In this document: piece by piece, positions 1 through 7,832 of the stretch
Position numbering within the stretch: position 1 is the first letter of the stretch
Layout: each line of letters opens with the position of its first letter
Source: Kribbella voronezhensis
GTDB taxonomy: Bacteria; Actinomycetota; Actinomycetes; Propionibacteriales; Kribbellaceae
NCBI RefSeq assembly: GCF_004365175.1
Contig: NZ_SOCE01000003.1
Location: forward strand, 62,001 to 126,000
Direction of reading: 5' to 3'
Length of the DNA: 64,000 nt
Made by a program: the position numbers and the translations under genes
The notes under the pieces: generated by a model
What the model saw: only the letters and a program-made list of their open reading frames with translations
The model's database searches: none
What the model was told of the DNA's origin: nothing

Positions 1-380
1 TCGCGGTCGGTGCTCACCAGGTAGTGCTCGCCGTCACGCCGCACGCTCTCGACGCCGACGGGACGAACCACCGGCAGGTCGAAACGAGCTTCGTAGTCGG
101 CGAAGTAGCGAGGGACGAACTCGTTGGCCCGCTCATCGCCCGCACTCTCCGGTACGGCGACCCCGGGCAGGTTCGCGATTCCGTGTACGTCGTGCATGGT
201 GAGCGAGTCCCAGCGATGCTGCCACGCCCCACCAGGCGCCGGATTGCGATCCAGCACCAGCACACCGTCGTACCGGCTGAATCCCATCCTGACCAGGTGA
301 TACGCGGCCGACAGGCCCGCCTGGCCGGCTCCGATCACCACCACCTGGGTCGTCTTCACACCGGGTTCAACACCGTCCAC
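1..380 (-). CDS. FAD-dependent NAD(P)-binding oxidoreductase, N-terminal part (truncated by window edge)
   Basis: Reading the minus strand from a GTG gives an open frame that runs off the left edge, so only about the first 125 residues are visible. It opens with an FAD-binding Rossmann motif (VVVIGAGQAGLSAAYHL), then a second-strand acidic end (VLVLDRN) and PGGAWQHRWDSL, the pattern of flavin-containing monooxygenase or thioredoxin-reductase-like proteins that oxidise small organic substrates with NADPH. Two GTG starts are possible: 380, with GGAAG about 11 bases upstream, or 359, with no ribosome site; I chose 380. It is divergent from the acetyltransferase gene. The substrate cannot be inferred because the C-terminal part is missing. 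Confidence 0.75.
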   Translation of the reverse strand, partial: MDGVEPGVKTTQVVVIGAGQAGLSAAYHLVRMGFSRYDGVLVLDRNPAPGGAWQHRWDSLTMHDVHGIANLPGVAVPESAGDERANEFVPRYFADYEARFDLPVVRPVGVESVRRDGEHYLVSTDR

Positions 381-470
381 GGCTCAAGATCTTCCCGACC
401 CGACCGAGCGCCGCGGATAGCCTGGGACGGCCGTGGACCTCGCCTCGGCGGGCAGTGGACGGAGGATTGC

Positions 471-1028
471 ATGCTGCGGTTTAGTTCTGCCGGACCGGAA
501 GACGCCGACCGAGTTGCGCTGCTGCATGCCGACAGTTGGCGGCGTCACTATCGCGGTGCGTACGCCGACTCGTTCCTCGACGGAGACATCGAGACCGAGC
601 GGCGAGCGGTCTGGTCGACGAGGCTCGGCGCACCAGCCGGTACTGCGACCATCCTTGCCGAAACCGACGACGGTCAGCTGGCCGGCTTCGTGCACGTTGC
701 GTTCGACTTCGACCCCAAGTGGGGCAGCCTTGTCGACAACTTGCACGTGCAGAACGCCCAACGGCGTACCGGCATCGGCACTCAACTGCTGGCACACGCC
801 GGGCGAGCCGTCATCACCTCAGCGTCCAGCAACGCGATCTACCTCTGGGTCCTGCAGCAGAACACTGCCGCGCAACAGTTCTACCTGGCTGCCGGGGCCG
901 CCAACGTGGAGACTGCACCCGTTCCGCCGCCCGGCGGAGATCCGGCCCGACTCAACGGCACTCCCGACTGCTTCCGCATGGCCTGGCCGGATGCCACCCA
1001 GTTGACGTCTCTGGCGAAGGATCGCTGA
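471..1028 (+). CDS. GNAT family N-acetyltransferase
   Basis: Predicted 185-residue cytosolic acetyl-CoA-dependent N-acetyltransferase of the GNAT fold. The acetyl-CoA pyrophosphate-binding motif is visible as QRRTGIGTQLL near residues 97-107, after a beta strand DNLHVQ; the C-terminal half has the usual aromatic LWVLQQN-AQQFYLAAGA segment. The ATG is preceded by GGAGG at 461-465 with good spacing, which rules out the much earlier in-frame starts. The substrate is unknown; GNAT enzymes of this size modify antibiotics, amino acids or protein N-termini. It ends six bases before the convergent membrane-protein gene. Confidence 0.85.
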   Translation: MLRFSSAGPEDADRVALLHADSWRRHYRGAYADSFLDGDIETERRAVWSTRLGAPAGTATILAETDDGQLAGFVHVAFDFDPKWGSLVDNLHVQNAQRRTGIGTQLLAHAGRAVITSASSNAIYLWVLQQNTAAQQFYLAAGAANVETAPVPPPGGDPARLNGTPDCFRMAWPDATQLTSLAKDR

Positions 1029-1034
1029 GGGGAG

Positions 1035-1802
1035 TCAGTCCCAGCTGTTGTCAATGCGGTGGTGGTAGCGCTGGCCTGCCTTGCCGCCGACGACGGCCGC
1101 GAGCAGCGTGACGACCAGCAACGCCCCGGCCGCGATCACCCCGCCGCTGACGAGCAGGTTGTGCGCAATTGGCACGGATGGCAGGTCCAGCCGGTTCACC
1201 AGGTCGTACTGCGAGTCCGCGAGCGCGCCGAGGCCGATCACGATCAGTACGATCACCAGCCCGATCGCCCAGACACCGAAGCCCTGCCGCGCACCGTCGA
1301 ACCGCGCGAGGCGACCGGCGACGTACCCGCCGTTGTAGCAGGCGATCGCCAGCATCACGATGACCACCGCGGCGGTCGCGATGGCGATGGTTCCGGCGTG
1401 GTCGTCGAACGTGCTGCGATCGAAGGTGACCGCATAGTCGACCGCCGCCGCGATCGCGACGACGATACCGGTGATCAGCACGGTCAGCCCCACCGCGATC
1501 AGCCAGCCGAAGAACGCGGAGCCCGACTTGAACCCGCGGTACGCCGGGTCGACCTCGGCCGCCGTGGACGTCTTGACGTTCGCCCGGTGCGTCGCTCGCC
1601 GCTCCTCCTCGGGAGCGCCTACTCCGGGTTCCGCGACGCCAGGAGCAGCAGCCACCGGCTCTTGAACCGACGTCCGCTCCACAGGTCGCTCCGAGGCGGC
1701 ACGGTCCGCGGCCTCGCGCTGCGCGATGATGCGGTCGTCCGAGAACTGCCTGGGCGGGCTGAGCTGCTGCGTGTTCGTGCCGTCGCCGTAGTGCTGAACC
1801 AT
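1035..1802 (-). CDS. Four-helix membrane protein, tandem paralog A
   Basis: A 255-residue protein of unknown function. A hydrophilic, low-complexity N-terminal domain of about 90 residues (presumably cytosolic) is followed by four predicted membrane helices: around FFGWLIAVGLTVLITGIV, a second near AIATAAVVIVMLAIA, a third near WAIGLVIVLIVIGL and a fourth near VSGGVIAAGALLVVTLLAA. The C-terminus is a basic tail, GGKAGQRYHHRID. It shares the string GGYVAGRLARFDGARQGFG and the last segment with the gene directly upstream, so the pair arose by tandem duplication. The GGYVAGR signature resembles TIGR04086/YrzE-like small membrane proteins, which is only a weak link. The start has AGGAGAAGG upstream. 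Confidence 0.8.
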   Translation of the reverse strand: MVQHYGDGTNTQQLSPPRQFSDDRIIAQREAADRAASERPVERTSVQEPVAAAPGVAEPGVGAPEEERRATHRANVKTSTAAEVDPAYRGFKSGSAFFGWLIAVGLTVLITGIVVAIAAAVDYAVTFDRSTFDDHAGTIAIATAAVVIVMLAIACYNGGYVAGRLARFDGARQGFGVWAIGLVIVLIVIGLGALADSQYDLVNRLDLPSVPIAHNLLVSGGVIAAGALLVVTLLAAVVGGKAGQRYHHRIDNSWD

Positions 1803-1883
1803 GTCACCTTCTCCTCACAAGACGGCCCCGTCTGGTAACTCTTCTGGTACCCCCGGTAGGTGCCGCGCATGCGCTGACGCAGT

Positions 1884-2552
1884 TCAGCCGAGCAGTGCGT
1901 CGATCTTGTCGTGGTAGCGCTGACCGTTCTTGCCGCCGAGAAGCGCCGCGAGCAGCGGCAGCATCAGGACCGCGGCCGCAGTGATCAGTCCACCGGTGAC
2001 GAGGCTGTCGTTCGGGAGAGGCAGGTTCGGTCGATCCACGCGGCCGACTAGGTCGTACTGGTCGTTCAGGAACGCGCCGGCGCCGACGGCGATCACCACG
2101 AGCAGCAGTGAGATCATCCAGACGCCGAAGCCCTGCCGTGCGCCGTCGAACCGCGCGAGCCGGCCTGCGACGTACCCGCCGATGTAGAAGGCGAGGCTGA
2201 GCACCAGGACGAAGACGGCTGCCGCAGTGATAGCCGCTGCTCCGGCCTGCTGTCTGGCGTCCGACTTGGTGTAGTCCAGCACATAGCCGGCACCGGCTCC
2301 AGCGCCGGCCACCACAGCGGTCAGCAGCACGATCATCGACAGCATGATCAGCCAGCCGAAGAACGCCGCTCCGAACTTGAAGCCCCGGTAGGCAAGGCGC
2401 TCCGGCTCAGTGGCAGGCAGCGCATCCGGCACCAGCGTGACACTGGTCATCGCTCGGTGAGCTGCCGCGCGGGCCTCCTCGTAACGCTGGGTGGTCGGAC
2501 TCGGCGCCGGCTGCGTCAAGGTGTCGCTGTCGCCGTACTGTTCCACTGTCAT
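1884..2552 (-). CDS. Four-helix membrane protein, tandem paralog B
   Basis: A 222-residue paralog of the neighbouring protein, with the same architecture: a polar N-terminal segment starting MTVEQYGDSD, four hydrophobic helices, the shared GGYVAGRLARFDGARQGFG loop between helices 2 and 3, and a C-terminal GGKNGQRYHDKID tail. The chosen ATG has AGGAGA immediately upstream; an earlier in-frame start would add 21 Arg/Pro-rich residues and lacks support. Paralog A follows after 81 bases on the same strand and has its own ribosome site, so the two are probably co-transcribed. Function is unknown. The conserved loop and tail, against a divergent N-terminus, suggest the membrane domain is the functional core. 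Confidence 0.8.
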   Translation of the reverse strand: MTVEQYGDSDTLTQPAPSPTTQRYEEARAAAHRAMTSVTLVPDALPATEPERLAYRGFKFGAAFFGWLIMLSMIVLLTAVVAGAGAGAGYVLDYTKSDARQQAGAAAITAAAVFVLVLSLAFYIGGYVAGRLARFDGARQGFGVWMISLLLVVIAVGAGAFLNDQYDLVGRVDRPNLPLPNDSLVTGGLITAAAVLMLPLLAALLGGKNGQRYHDKIDALLG

Positions 2553-2625
2553 GTTCTCCTCATAGGTCCGCCCCGCGGAGGGCCCTACCCCGCCAGGTGC
2601 GGTCCTATGCGGCACCGCCCGAGAA

Positions 2626-4140
2626 TTAACCGGCGCTTTGCCCGTCCGGGTAGCGGCGAGGAGTGAAGACCAGCGGGCCGGACGGCCGCTGCACGGTCTG
2701 GGTCTGCGAGGAGCCGATCAGCAGCAAGCAGCGCATGTCGACCTGATCGGGATCCAGCTCACCCAGCGTGGTGACCGTAACCGCTTCGCCGGTGCCGCCG
2801 ACGTTTCGGCCGATGACGATCGGCGTGCTGGGCGTTCGGTGCTGGAGCAGGAGGTCCTTGGTCGCGCCGACCTGCCAGGTCCGGGACTTCGAAGCCGGGT
2901 TGTAGATGGCGATGGCCAGGTCGGCCGTCGCTGCCGCGGTAAGTCGCGCAGCGATCACCTCCCACGGCTTCAGGCGATCGGACAGCGACAACACGCAGTA
3001 GTCGTGGCCCAGGGGAGCGCCCACCCGGCTGGCGACGGCCTGCGCCGCGGTCATCCCCGGCAGCACGTTCAGGACGACATCGGCGTACTCCGGCTCGGCG
3101 GCGACCTCGGCGACAGCGCTCGCCATCGCGAACACCCCCGGGTCTCCGGACGACACCACGACGACCCGGGAGCCCTTGCGGGCGAGGTCGAGCGCAAACG
3201 CGGCCCGCTCGGACTCGACCTGATTGTCCGAACCGTGCTTGCGTTGCCGGGCGCGATCCGGCAGGCGGTCGACGTACGGGCCGTAGCCGATCAGGTCGTC
3301 CGCCGCAGCGATCGCGGACCGGACCTCGGGCGTCATCCACTGCGGACCGGCCGGGCCGAGACCGACCACGGTCACCGAACCCTCGCCGTCGATCCGGGGC
3401 GCCTCGGTGGCCGGTACGAAGTTGTTGATCGGACTGGGCAGCAGCGCCAGCGAGAAGTAGGGCACCGAATCGGGATCGACATCGGCCAGCGGAGCGGTCC
3501 GCTGGTCCGCGGTGGTCGCGCGTTCGACGTACCAGGCCTCGTCCAGCCGCCCGGCGAGCTCGAAGGCCTCCCGCACTCCCGCGAAGGTCCGGCCGAGTTT
3601 CATCACGGCAGCGGCGTCCGTCGTCCGCAGCCGTTCAGCCAGTACGTCGGGTGGCAGCGTCCCCGGCAACACGGTCAGGACCTCGTCGCGCTCACACAGC
3701 GGACGGCCCAGTACCGCGGCGGCCGCGCTCACCGACGTCACCCCGGGCACCACCTCGCACTCGTACCGATCGGCAAGCCGCTTGTGCATGTGCATGTAAG
3801 AGCCGTAGAACAGCGGATCACCTTCGGCGAGCACGACGACGTCATGCCCGGCATCGAGGTGCGCCGCGAGCCGGACCGCGCACTCGGCGTAGAAGTCGTC
3901 CATCGCCCCCTGGTAGCCACCGGGGTGATCGGTGGTCTCCGTGGTCAGCGGATACACGAGGTGCTCCTCGACCTGGCCGTCCCGCAGGTACGGCGCAGCG
4001 ACCGAGCGCGCGATGCTGCGGCCGTGCCGTGCGCTGTGGAACGCGATCACGTCCGCCTCGCCGATCAGCCGGGCGGCCTTCACCGTCATCAGTTCGGGGT
4101 CGCCCGGGCCGAGCCCGACGCCCCACAGCCGTCCGGTCAT
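2626..4140 (-). CDS. cobIJ: Fused precorrin-2 C20-methyltransferase / precorrin-3B C17-methyltransferase
   Basis: A 504-residue bifunctional SAM-dependent methyltransferase of aerobic cobalamin synthesis. The N-terminal half (about residues 1-245, beginning [18 protein letters not shown]) is CobI, which methylates C20 of precorrin-2. The C-terminal half (from about 253, [18 protein letters not shown]) is CobJ, which methylates C17 and contracts the ring. Each half has its own GxGPG SAM-site start and a [11 protein letters not shown] or [12 protein letters not shown] loop. CobI-CobJ fusions are common in Actinobacteria. The ATG overlaps the cobH stop by four bases, and the operon order is cobG-cobH-cobIJ. 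Confidence 0.95.
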   Translation of the reverse strand: MTGRLWGVGLGPGDPELMTVKAARLIGEADVIAFHSARHGRSIARSVAAPYLRDGQVEEHLVYPLTTETTDHPGGYQGAMDDFYAECAVRLAAHLDAGHDVVVLAEGDPLFYGSYMHMHKRLADRYECEVVPGVTSVSAAAAVLGRPLCERDEVLTVLPGTLPPDVLAERLRTTDAAAVMKLGRTFAGVREAFELAGRLDEAWYVERATTADQRTAPLADVDPDSVPYFSLALLPSPINNFVPATEAPRIDGEGSVTVVGLGPAGPQWMTPEVRSAIAAADDLIGYGPYVDRLPDRARQRKHGSDNQVESERAAFALDLARKGSRVVVVSSGDPGVFAMASAVAEVAAEPEYADVVLNVLPGMTAAQAVASRVGAPLGHDYCVLSLSDRLKPWEVIAARLTAAATADLAIAIYNPASKSRTWQVGATKDLLLQHRTPSTPIVIGRNVGGTGEAVTVTTLGELDPDQVDMRCLLLIGSSQTQTVQRPSGPLVFTPRRYPDGQSAG

Positions 4141-4769
4141 TCTTCCTCGCTCGCGATCGCGTTGACGGCGGCCGCGGTGATCGCGCTGCCGCCCCGTCGG
4201 CCCCGGACCACCAGGTAGTCCAGTCCGGGGTCGTTGTCTGCCAGTGCCTGCTTGGACTCGGCCGCACCGATGAACCCCACCGGGATGCCGAGGACGGCCG
4301 CCGGCCGCGGCGCGCCGTCACGAATCAGCTCCAGCAGCCGGAACAGCGCGGTCGGAGCGTTGCCGATAGCAACGACCGAGCCGTCGAGCCGGTCCAGCCA
4401 GAGATCCAGGGCGGCAGCGCTCCGCGTGGTCTGCAAGGCCGCCGCCAGCTCAGGCACCGACGGATCGCTCAGCGTGCAGATCACCTCGTTGCCGGCCGGC
4501 AACCGCCGCCGCGTGATGCCCGCGGCAACCATCGCCGCGTCGCACAGGATCGGCGCCCCCGCCTGCAACGCGGACCGAGCAGCCTTCACCACACCGGTCG
4601 AGTACGCGAGATCCGCCACCAGGTCGGTCATTCCGCACGCGTGGATCATCCGTACGGCGACCTGCGCCACGTCGGCGGGCAGTTCGCCGAGCGCCGCCTC
4701 CGCCCGGATCGTCGCGAACGACTGCCGGTAGATCTCGGCGCCGTCGGTCACGTACTCGTACCCGCTCAC
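4137..4769 (-). CDS. cobH: Precorrin-8X methylmutase
   Basis: A 210-residue enzyme that moves the C11 methyl group to C12 of precorrin-8X, giving hydrogenobyrinate. The family's catalytic histidine is in [11 protein letters not shown] at about residue 43, and the glycine-rich [13 protein letters not shown] segment and the C-terminal [17 protein letters not shown] match the family. Length is typical. It overlaps both neighbours by four bases (ATGA), as expected for translational coupling in a cobG-cobH-cobIJ operon. Confidence 0.95.
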   Translation of the reverse strand: MSGYEYVTDGAEIYRQSFATIRAEAALGELPADVAQVAVRMIHACGMTDLVADLAYSTGVVKAARSALQAGAPILCDAAMVAAGITRRRLPAGNEVICTLSDPSVPELAAALQTTRSAAALDLWLDRLDGSVVAIGNAPTALFRLLELIRDGAPRPAAVLGIPVGFIGAAESKQALADNDPGLDYLVVRGRRGGSAITAAAVNAIASEEE

Positions 4770-5959
4770 TGCACTCCTCTCGCGGCCGCAACGGCCTCGG
4801 CCAACCCTGCTGCCACCGGTACGCCGTCCAGCGCATATCCATTGCCGGCGGCAACCAAATCGACAAATCCACCGGCCGGCCGCCCGCAGCGTCGTTCACA
4901 CCCCGACCAGTGCACCGGCCGCCGTCCGGCCGGTATCCGCGGCGTCACCTCGCGCGCATCCGCCCGCACATCCGCCAGCGCCTTCGCGCACCCCGGTTTC
5001 CCGGCACACGCGGTCACGCCGTTCCAGGACGACCCCGGCTCGACCACGAGCCCAGCCGGCTCCAAGTCACGAACCGAAGCCTGACCGCCCAGTACTACGG
5101 AACGCCAAGGCGTCACCCTGAGCTGACCGTCCCCCCGGTCAGCCACGTCCGCCAACGCAGCCGCTTGTGCAGGCGACAGACTCCCCAGCGGCACAGTCAC
5201 CACCAGCGCGGTCCGTCCATCTGTCTGCTCGTACGGCCCAGCCAGCAACTCCGTCGAGGCGTGCTCGACCGCTGTCGCCTGCAAAAGCCCTAGCCGCTTG
5301 TAGATCTGTACTGCGCCGTCTGGCAGTTCAGCAATCCGCCAAGCCTCCGATCCTTGCGCGGCACGCTCAGCCAGGAACGCCTCCGCAGCCGCCACCATGA
5401 CCGCGGGGACCTCGTCCAGGGTGATCTCGGCGCCGCGCGACTCACCCCCGAGCAGCAGCACGGCAGTCTGTGTGGGCAGCACCCGCACGGCGACATCAGC
5501 TCCCACTGCACCCAGGTCGCCTCGGCCGTCGTCCAGGGCGAACAGGAAACGCCCGGGCAGGCCGGCGAGCTCCGGTCGCCTGCACAGGAGACGGTCGAAC
5601 TCAGCGGCGAGCGGCAGTACGTCGTACTGGCTGTGGTGGTCGATGCCGGAGAGTGGGGAGGCCAGGATGTTGCGCACTCGCTCGTGTGAGATCGAGGGGA
5701 GCAACCCAGCGGCGTACAGGCGGTCCGACAGTTGCTGTGGCGCTCCGGGGCGTAGTGCGCGGATCTGGATGTTCCCGCGGGAAGTCAACTCCAGGTTGCC
5801 GTCACCGAGCTCGATGGAGGCGGCAGCGAGCAGCCGGAGCTGCTCAGCGCTCAGCAGGCCGCCGGGCAGTCGTACGCGAGCCAGTCCGCCGTCAGCTGCC
5901 TGGTGCACGGCAAGGACCCCAGGACAACGGTCCGGTTGAGTCCTTGCCGAGCTGGTCAC
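4766..5959 (-). CDS. cobG: Precorrin-3B synthase
   Basis: A 397-residue member of the nitrite/sulfite reductase fold. It catalyses the oxygen-dependent conversion of precorrin-3A to precorrin-3B, so its presence marks the aerobic B12 route. Two ferredoxin-like repeats are visible ([16 protein letters not shown] near residue 55 and [12 protein letters not shown] near 280). The Fe-S cysteines are in ACAGKPGC (C-x5-C) and GCERRCGRP (C-x3-C) near the C-terminus. The start is a GTG; a TAGCAT box ends seven bases before it, so the operon may be leaderless. It is the first gene of cobG-cobH-cobIJ. Confidence 0.93.
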   Translation of the reverse strand: MTSSARTQPDRCPGVLAVHQAADGGLARVRLPGGLLSAEQLRLLAAASIELGDGNLELTSRGNIQIRALRPGAPQQLSDRLYAAGLLPSISHERVRNILASPLSGIDHHSQYDVLPLAAEFDRLLCRRPELAGLPGRFLFALDDGRGDLGAVGADVAVRVLPTQTAVLLLGGESRGAEITLDEVPAVMVAAAEAFLAERAAQGSEAWRIAELPDGAVQIYKRLGLLQATAVEHASTELLAGPYEQTDGRTALVVTVPLGSLSPAQAAALADVADRGDGQLRVTPWRSVVLGGQASVRDLEPAGLVVEPGSSWNGVTACAGKPGCAKALADVRADAREVTPRIPAGRRPVHWSGCERRCGRPAGGFVDLVAAGNGYALDGVPVAAGLAEAVAAARGVQ

Positions 5960-5966
5960 AGCCGAG

Positions 5967-5972
5967 ATGCTA
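5967..5972 (-). promoter_or_regulatory. Candidate -10 box of the cobGHIJ operon
   Basis: Read on the minus strand this is TAGCAT followed by seven bases and then the cobG GTG. That spacing puts the transcription start at or next to the start codon, so the mRNA would be leaderless. Only 67 bases separate cobG from the next gene, too few for a cobalamin riboswitch. Confidence 0.45.
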
Positions 5973-6026
5973 CGTGCCGCCCACCCGCGCTCTGCGCCCC
6001 GCAGGACGCGGTGTGGTGGCTGTCAC

Positions 6027-7187
6027 TCACAGGTGGGGGTGCGGGTGCTCGGGTGAACGGTTCTGGAAGGACAGGATCCCGGGGTTCTTGATCCGGCCGC
6101 GCTCGATCTCGATCGCCCGGCGGATCGTCTCGTCGGCGGACCACGACTCGGGTCCGCCCAGGACGGTGCCGAGGTACGGCAGCAGGGCCTCGCTGATCTC
6201 CCAGCTCGCGGAGTTCCACAGGTAGGAGGGGGTGTGGTCGACGGCGTAGTACGTGATGTTGTCGCCGACCACGAACGTCGGTTCGCTGAACCCGGTCGGC
6301 CGGGCCCAGCTGAAGCCCATCCCCAGGTCGCAGGAGACGTCGACGATGAGGGTTCCCGGCTCGAGCAGCGCCAGGTCCTCCTCGATCAGGAAGGTCAGTG
6401 GAGCGTCCGGATTCTGCAGCACGCAGTTGACGATGATGTCGTGCTCGGCCAGGAACCCGGCCAGCGGCACCCGGCCGTCCTCCAGCAGCGCGTGGCTGCG
6501 GCGGGGATCCAGCGCCGCGCCGGGCTCGACCTCGTCCTGGTCGTAGCGGACCATCCGGGCCGAGTGGATCGGTGACGCGACAGCGGTGACGTCGCGGCCG
6601 GTGAGCACGTCGACATCGTGGATGCCATGCGCGCTCAGCGCGGTCACGGCGCCGCGCGCGGTCGCGCCGAAACCGATCACCACGGCGCGTAGCCGGCGGC
6701 CGTAGTCGCCGGTGGAGCCGATCAGGCTCAGGGAATGCAGCACCGAGCAGTAGCCGGCCAGCTCGTTGTTCTTGTGGAACACGTGCAGGTCGAACCGGCC
6801 GTCGTCGGTCCAGTGGTTCATCGCCTCGAACGCGATCAGGGTCAGCTCGCGGTCGATCGCCAGCTGGGTGAGCTTCTCGTCCTGGACGCAGTGCGGCCAG
6901 CCCCACAGCACCTGGCCCCGGCGCAGTTCGCCGACGTCCTCGATCTGCGGCTTGGGCAGCAGCACGATGTCGGTGGTCGCGATCAGTTCCTCGCGGTCCA
7001 GGACGCCGGCGACCGACCGCGACAGCTGCGCGTCGGAGACGCCGAAACGTTCGCCGTACCCGGACTCGACGTAGATGCGTTGCCGCAGCTCCTCGTCGAT
7101 CCGGTCGAAATGACTGGGATGGATCGGCAGTCGATGTTCGTTCTCCTTGCGAGAACGCCCGACGACGCCAAGGCTGAGCTGGTCCAC
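6027..7187 (-). CDS. N5-(carboxyethyl)ornithine synthase-like oxidoreductase (AlaDH/PNT family)
   Basis: A 386-residue protein of the alanine dehydrogenase/pyridine nucleotide transhydrogenase superfamily. N-terminal landmarks are RKENEHRLPIHP and IYVESGYGERFGV; the Rossmann domain starts at AVVIGFGATARGAV (about residue 180); later come LIVDVSCD and YAVDHTPSYLW. These, recalled from the family, match N5-(carboxyethyl)ornithine synthase, which joins ornithine and pyruvate with NADPH to make an opine-like amino acid. The protein is longer than the lactococcal enzyme (about 313 residues). The GTG start was chosen because it precedes the first conserved strand; upstream codons would overlap the divergent marR promoter. 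AAGGGG lies about ten bases before it. The substrate is inferred only. Confidence 0.75.
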   Translation of the reverse strand: MDQLSLGVVGRSRKENEHRLPIHPSHFDRIDEELRQRIYVESGYGERFGVSDAQLSRSVAGVLDREELIATTDIVLLPKPQIEDVGELRRGQVLWGWPHCVQDEKLTQLAIDRELTLIAFEAMNHWTDDGRFDLHVFHKNNELAGYCSVLHSLSLIGSTGDYGRRLRAVVIGFGATARGAVTALSAHGIHDVDVLTGRDVTAVASPIHSARMVRYDQDEVEPGAALDPRRSHALLEDGRVPLAGFLAEHDIIVNCVLQNPDAPLTFLIEEDLALLEPGTLIVDVSCDLGMGFSWARPTGFSEPTFVVGDNITYYAVDHTPSYLWNSASWEISEALLPYLGTVLGGPESWSADETIRRAIEIERGRIKNPGILSFQNRSPEHPHPHL

Positions 7188-7259
7188 GGGGGCCCCTTTG
7201 GTTACTCCTTGTCTAGCACAGGTGCGGGCCGCGGCGGTGGGCCTGGATCTATCCAGCTC

Positions 7260-7295
7260 GGGATTATCTTGGAGTAGATGATCCCGGGCTAGGAT
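7260..7295 (+). promoter_or_regulatory. Inverted repeat operator and -10 box of marR
   Basis: GGGATTATCT (7260-7269) and AGATGATCCC (7276-7285) form an inverted repeat with 9 of 10 matching positions around a 6-base spacer. TAGGAT (7290-7295) follows, six bases before the marR ATG, so transcription probably starts at the ATG. The repeat would cover roughly -42 to -17, where a MarR dimer would block its own promoter and possibly the divergent one. Confidence 0.6.
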
Positions 7296-7301
7296 GAGTT
7301 C

Positions 7302-7784
7302 ATGGCGAAGACTCCGCTCCGGACCGTTCCGGATCTGACCGGGCTGCTCAATCACGCCGGTCATGTGCTCGAGACCCAGCTCACCGCCGCGCTCGCCGAG
7401 ATCGGCCTGACGCCGCGGATGCAGTGCGTGCTGCTCCATGCGCTGGGCGAGGAGCGCACCCAGATCCAGCTGGCCGAGCTCGCGTACCTCGACAAGACCA
7501 CGATGGTCGTCACGGTCGACGCCTTGGAGAAGGCCGGCTTCGCCGAGCGGAAGCCGTCGGCGTCCGACCGGCGGGCGCGGATCATCGCCGTCACCGGCGC
7601 CGGTGCCGAGATCGTCGCCGAAGGACAGCGGATCGTCGACAAGGTGCACGCCGACGTCCTCGCCGCCCTGGCGGCCGCACAGCGCAAACCGTTCACCGAG
7701 GCGCTGACGACCCTGGTCGAGGGTCACCTCGCGACGCCGGTCGAGGCGCAATCGGTACGGCGTACCAGGCAGCGCGCAAGTTGA
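7302..7784 (+). CDS. MarR family transcriptional regulator
   Basis: A 160-residue winged-helix dimer-type repressor. The recognition region IQLAELAYLDKTTMVVTVDALEKAG (about residues 54-78) and the wing with SDRRARIIAVTGAG are typical of MarR. It lies between a divergent carboxyethyl-ornithine-synthase-like gene and a downstream MFS exporter gene 48 bases away, the usual layout of a repressor whose ligand is exported or metabolised by its neighbours. A strong inverted repeat sits in its own promoter, which suggests autoregulation. The ligand is unknown. Confidence 0.92.
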   Translation: MAKTPLRTVPDLTGLLNHAGHVLETQLTAALAEIGLTPRMQCVLLHALGEERTQIQLAELAYLDKTTMVVTVDALEKAGFAERKPSASDRRARIIAVTGAGAEIVAEGQRIVDKVHADVLAALAAAQRKPFTEALTTLVEGHLATPVEAQSVRRTRQRAS

Positions 7785-7785
7785 T

Positions 7786-7825
7786 CCGCTAAAAGATCGT
7801 CCGCTACAAAACTATCTGCTAAGGT
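7786..7825 (+). promoter_or_regulatory. Three 15-bp direct repeats and -10 box before the MFS gene
   Basis: CCGCTA at 7786, CCGCTA at 7801 and CTGCTA at 7816 are spaced exactly 15 bases apart, in a short AT-rich gap right after marR. TAAGGT (7820-7825) is a -10-like box ending seven bases before the exporter ATG, so a leaderless transcript is likely. The repeats would overlap the -35 region and differ in sequence from the inverted repeat upstream of marR. Confidence 0.5.
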
Positions 7826-7832
7826 CGTTTTC

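Noticed and set aside
2638-4218. Plus-strand frame of over 500 codons opposite cobIJ
   Set aside because: It is the complement of a clear two-domain methyltransferase gene and shows no recognisable domain.
5960-6026. Possible cobalamin riboswitch before cobG
   Set aside because: The gap is only 67 bases, much too short for the element, and no B12-box-like sequence is seen.
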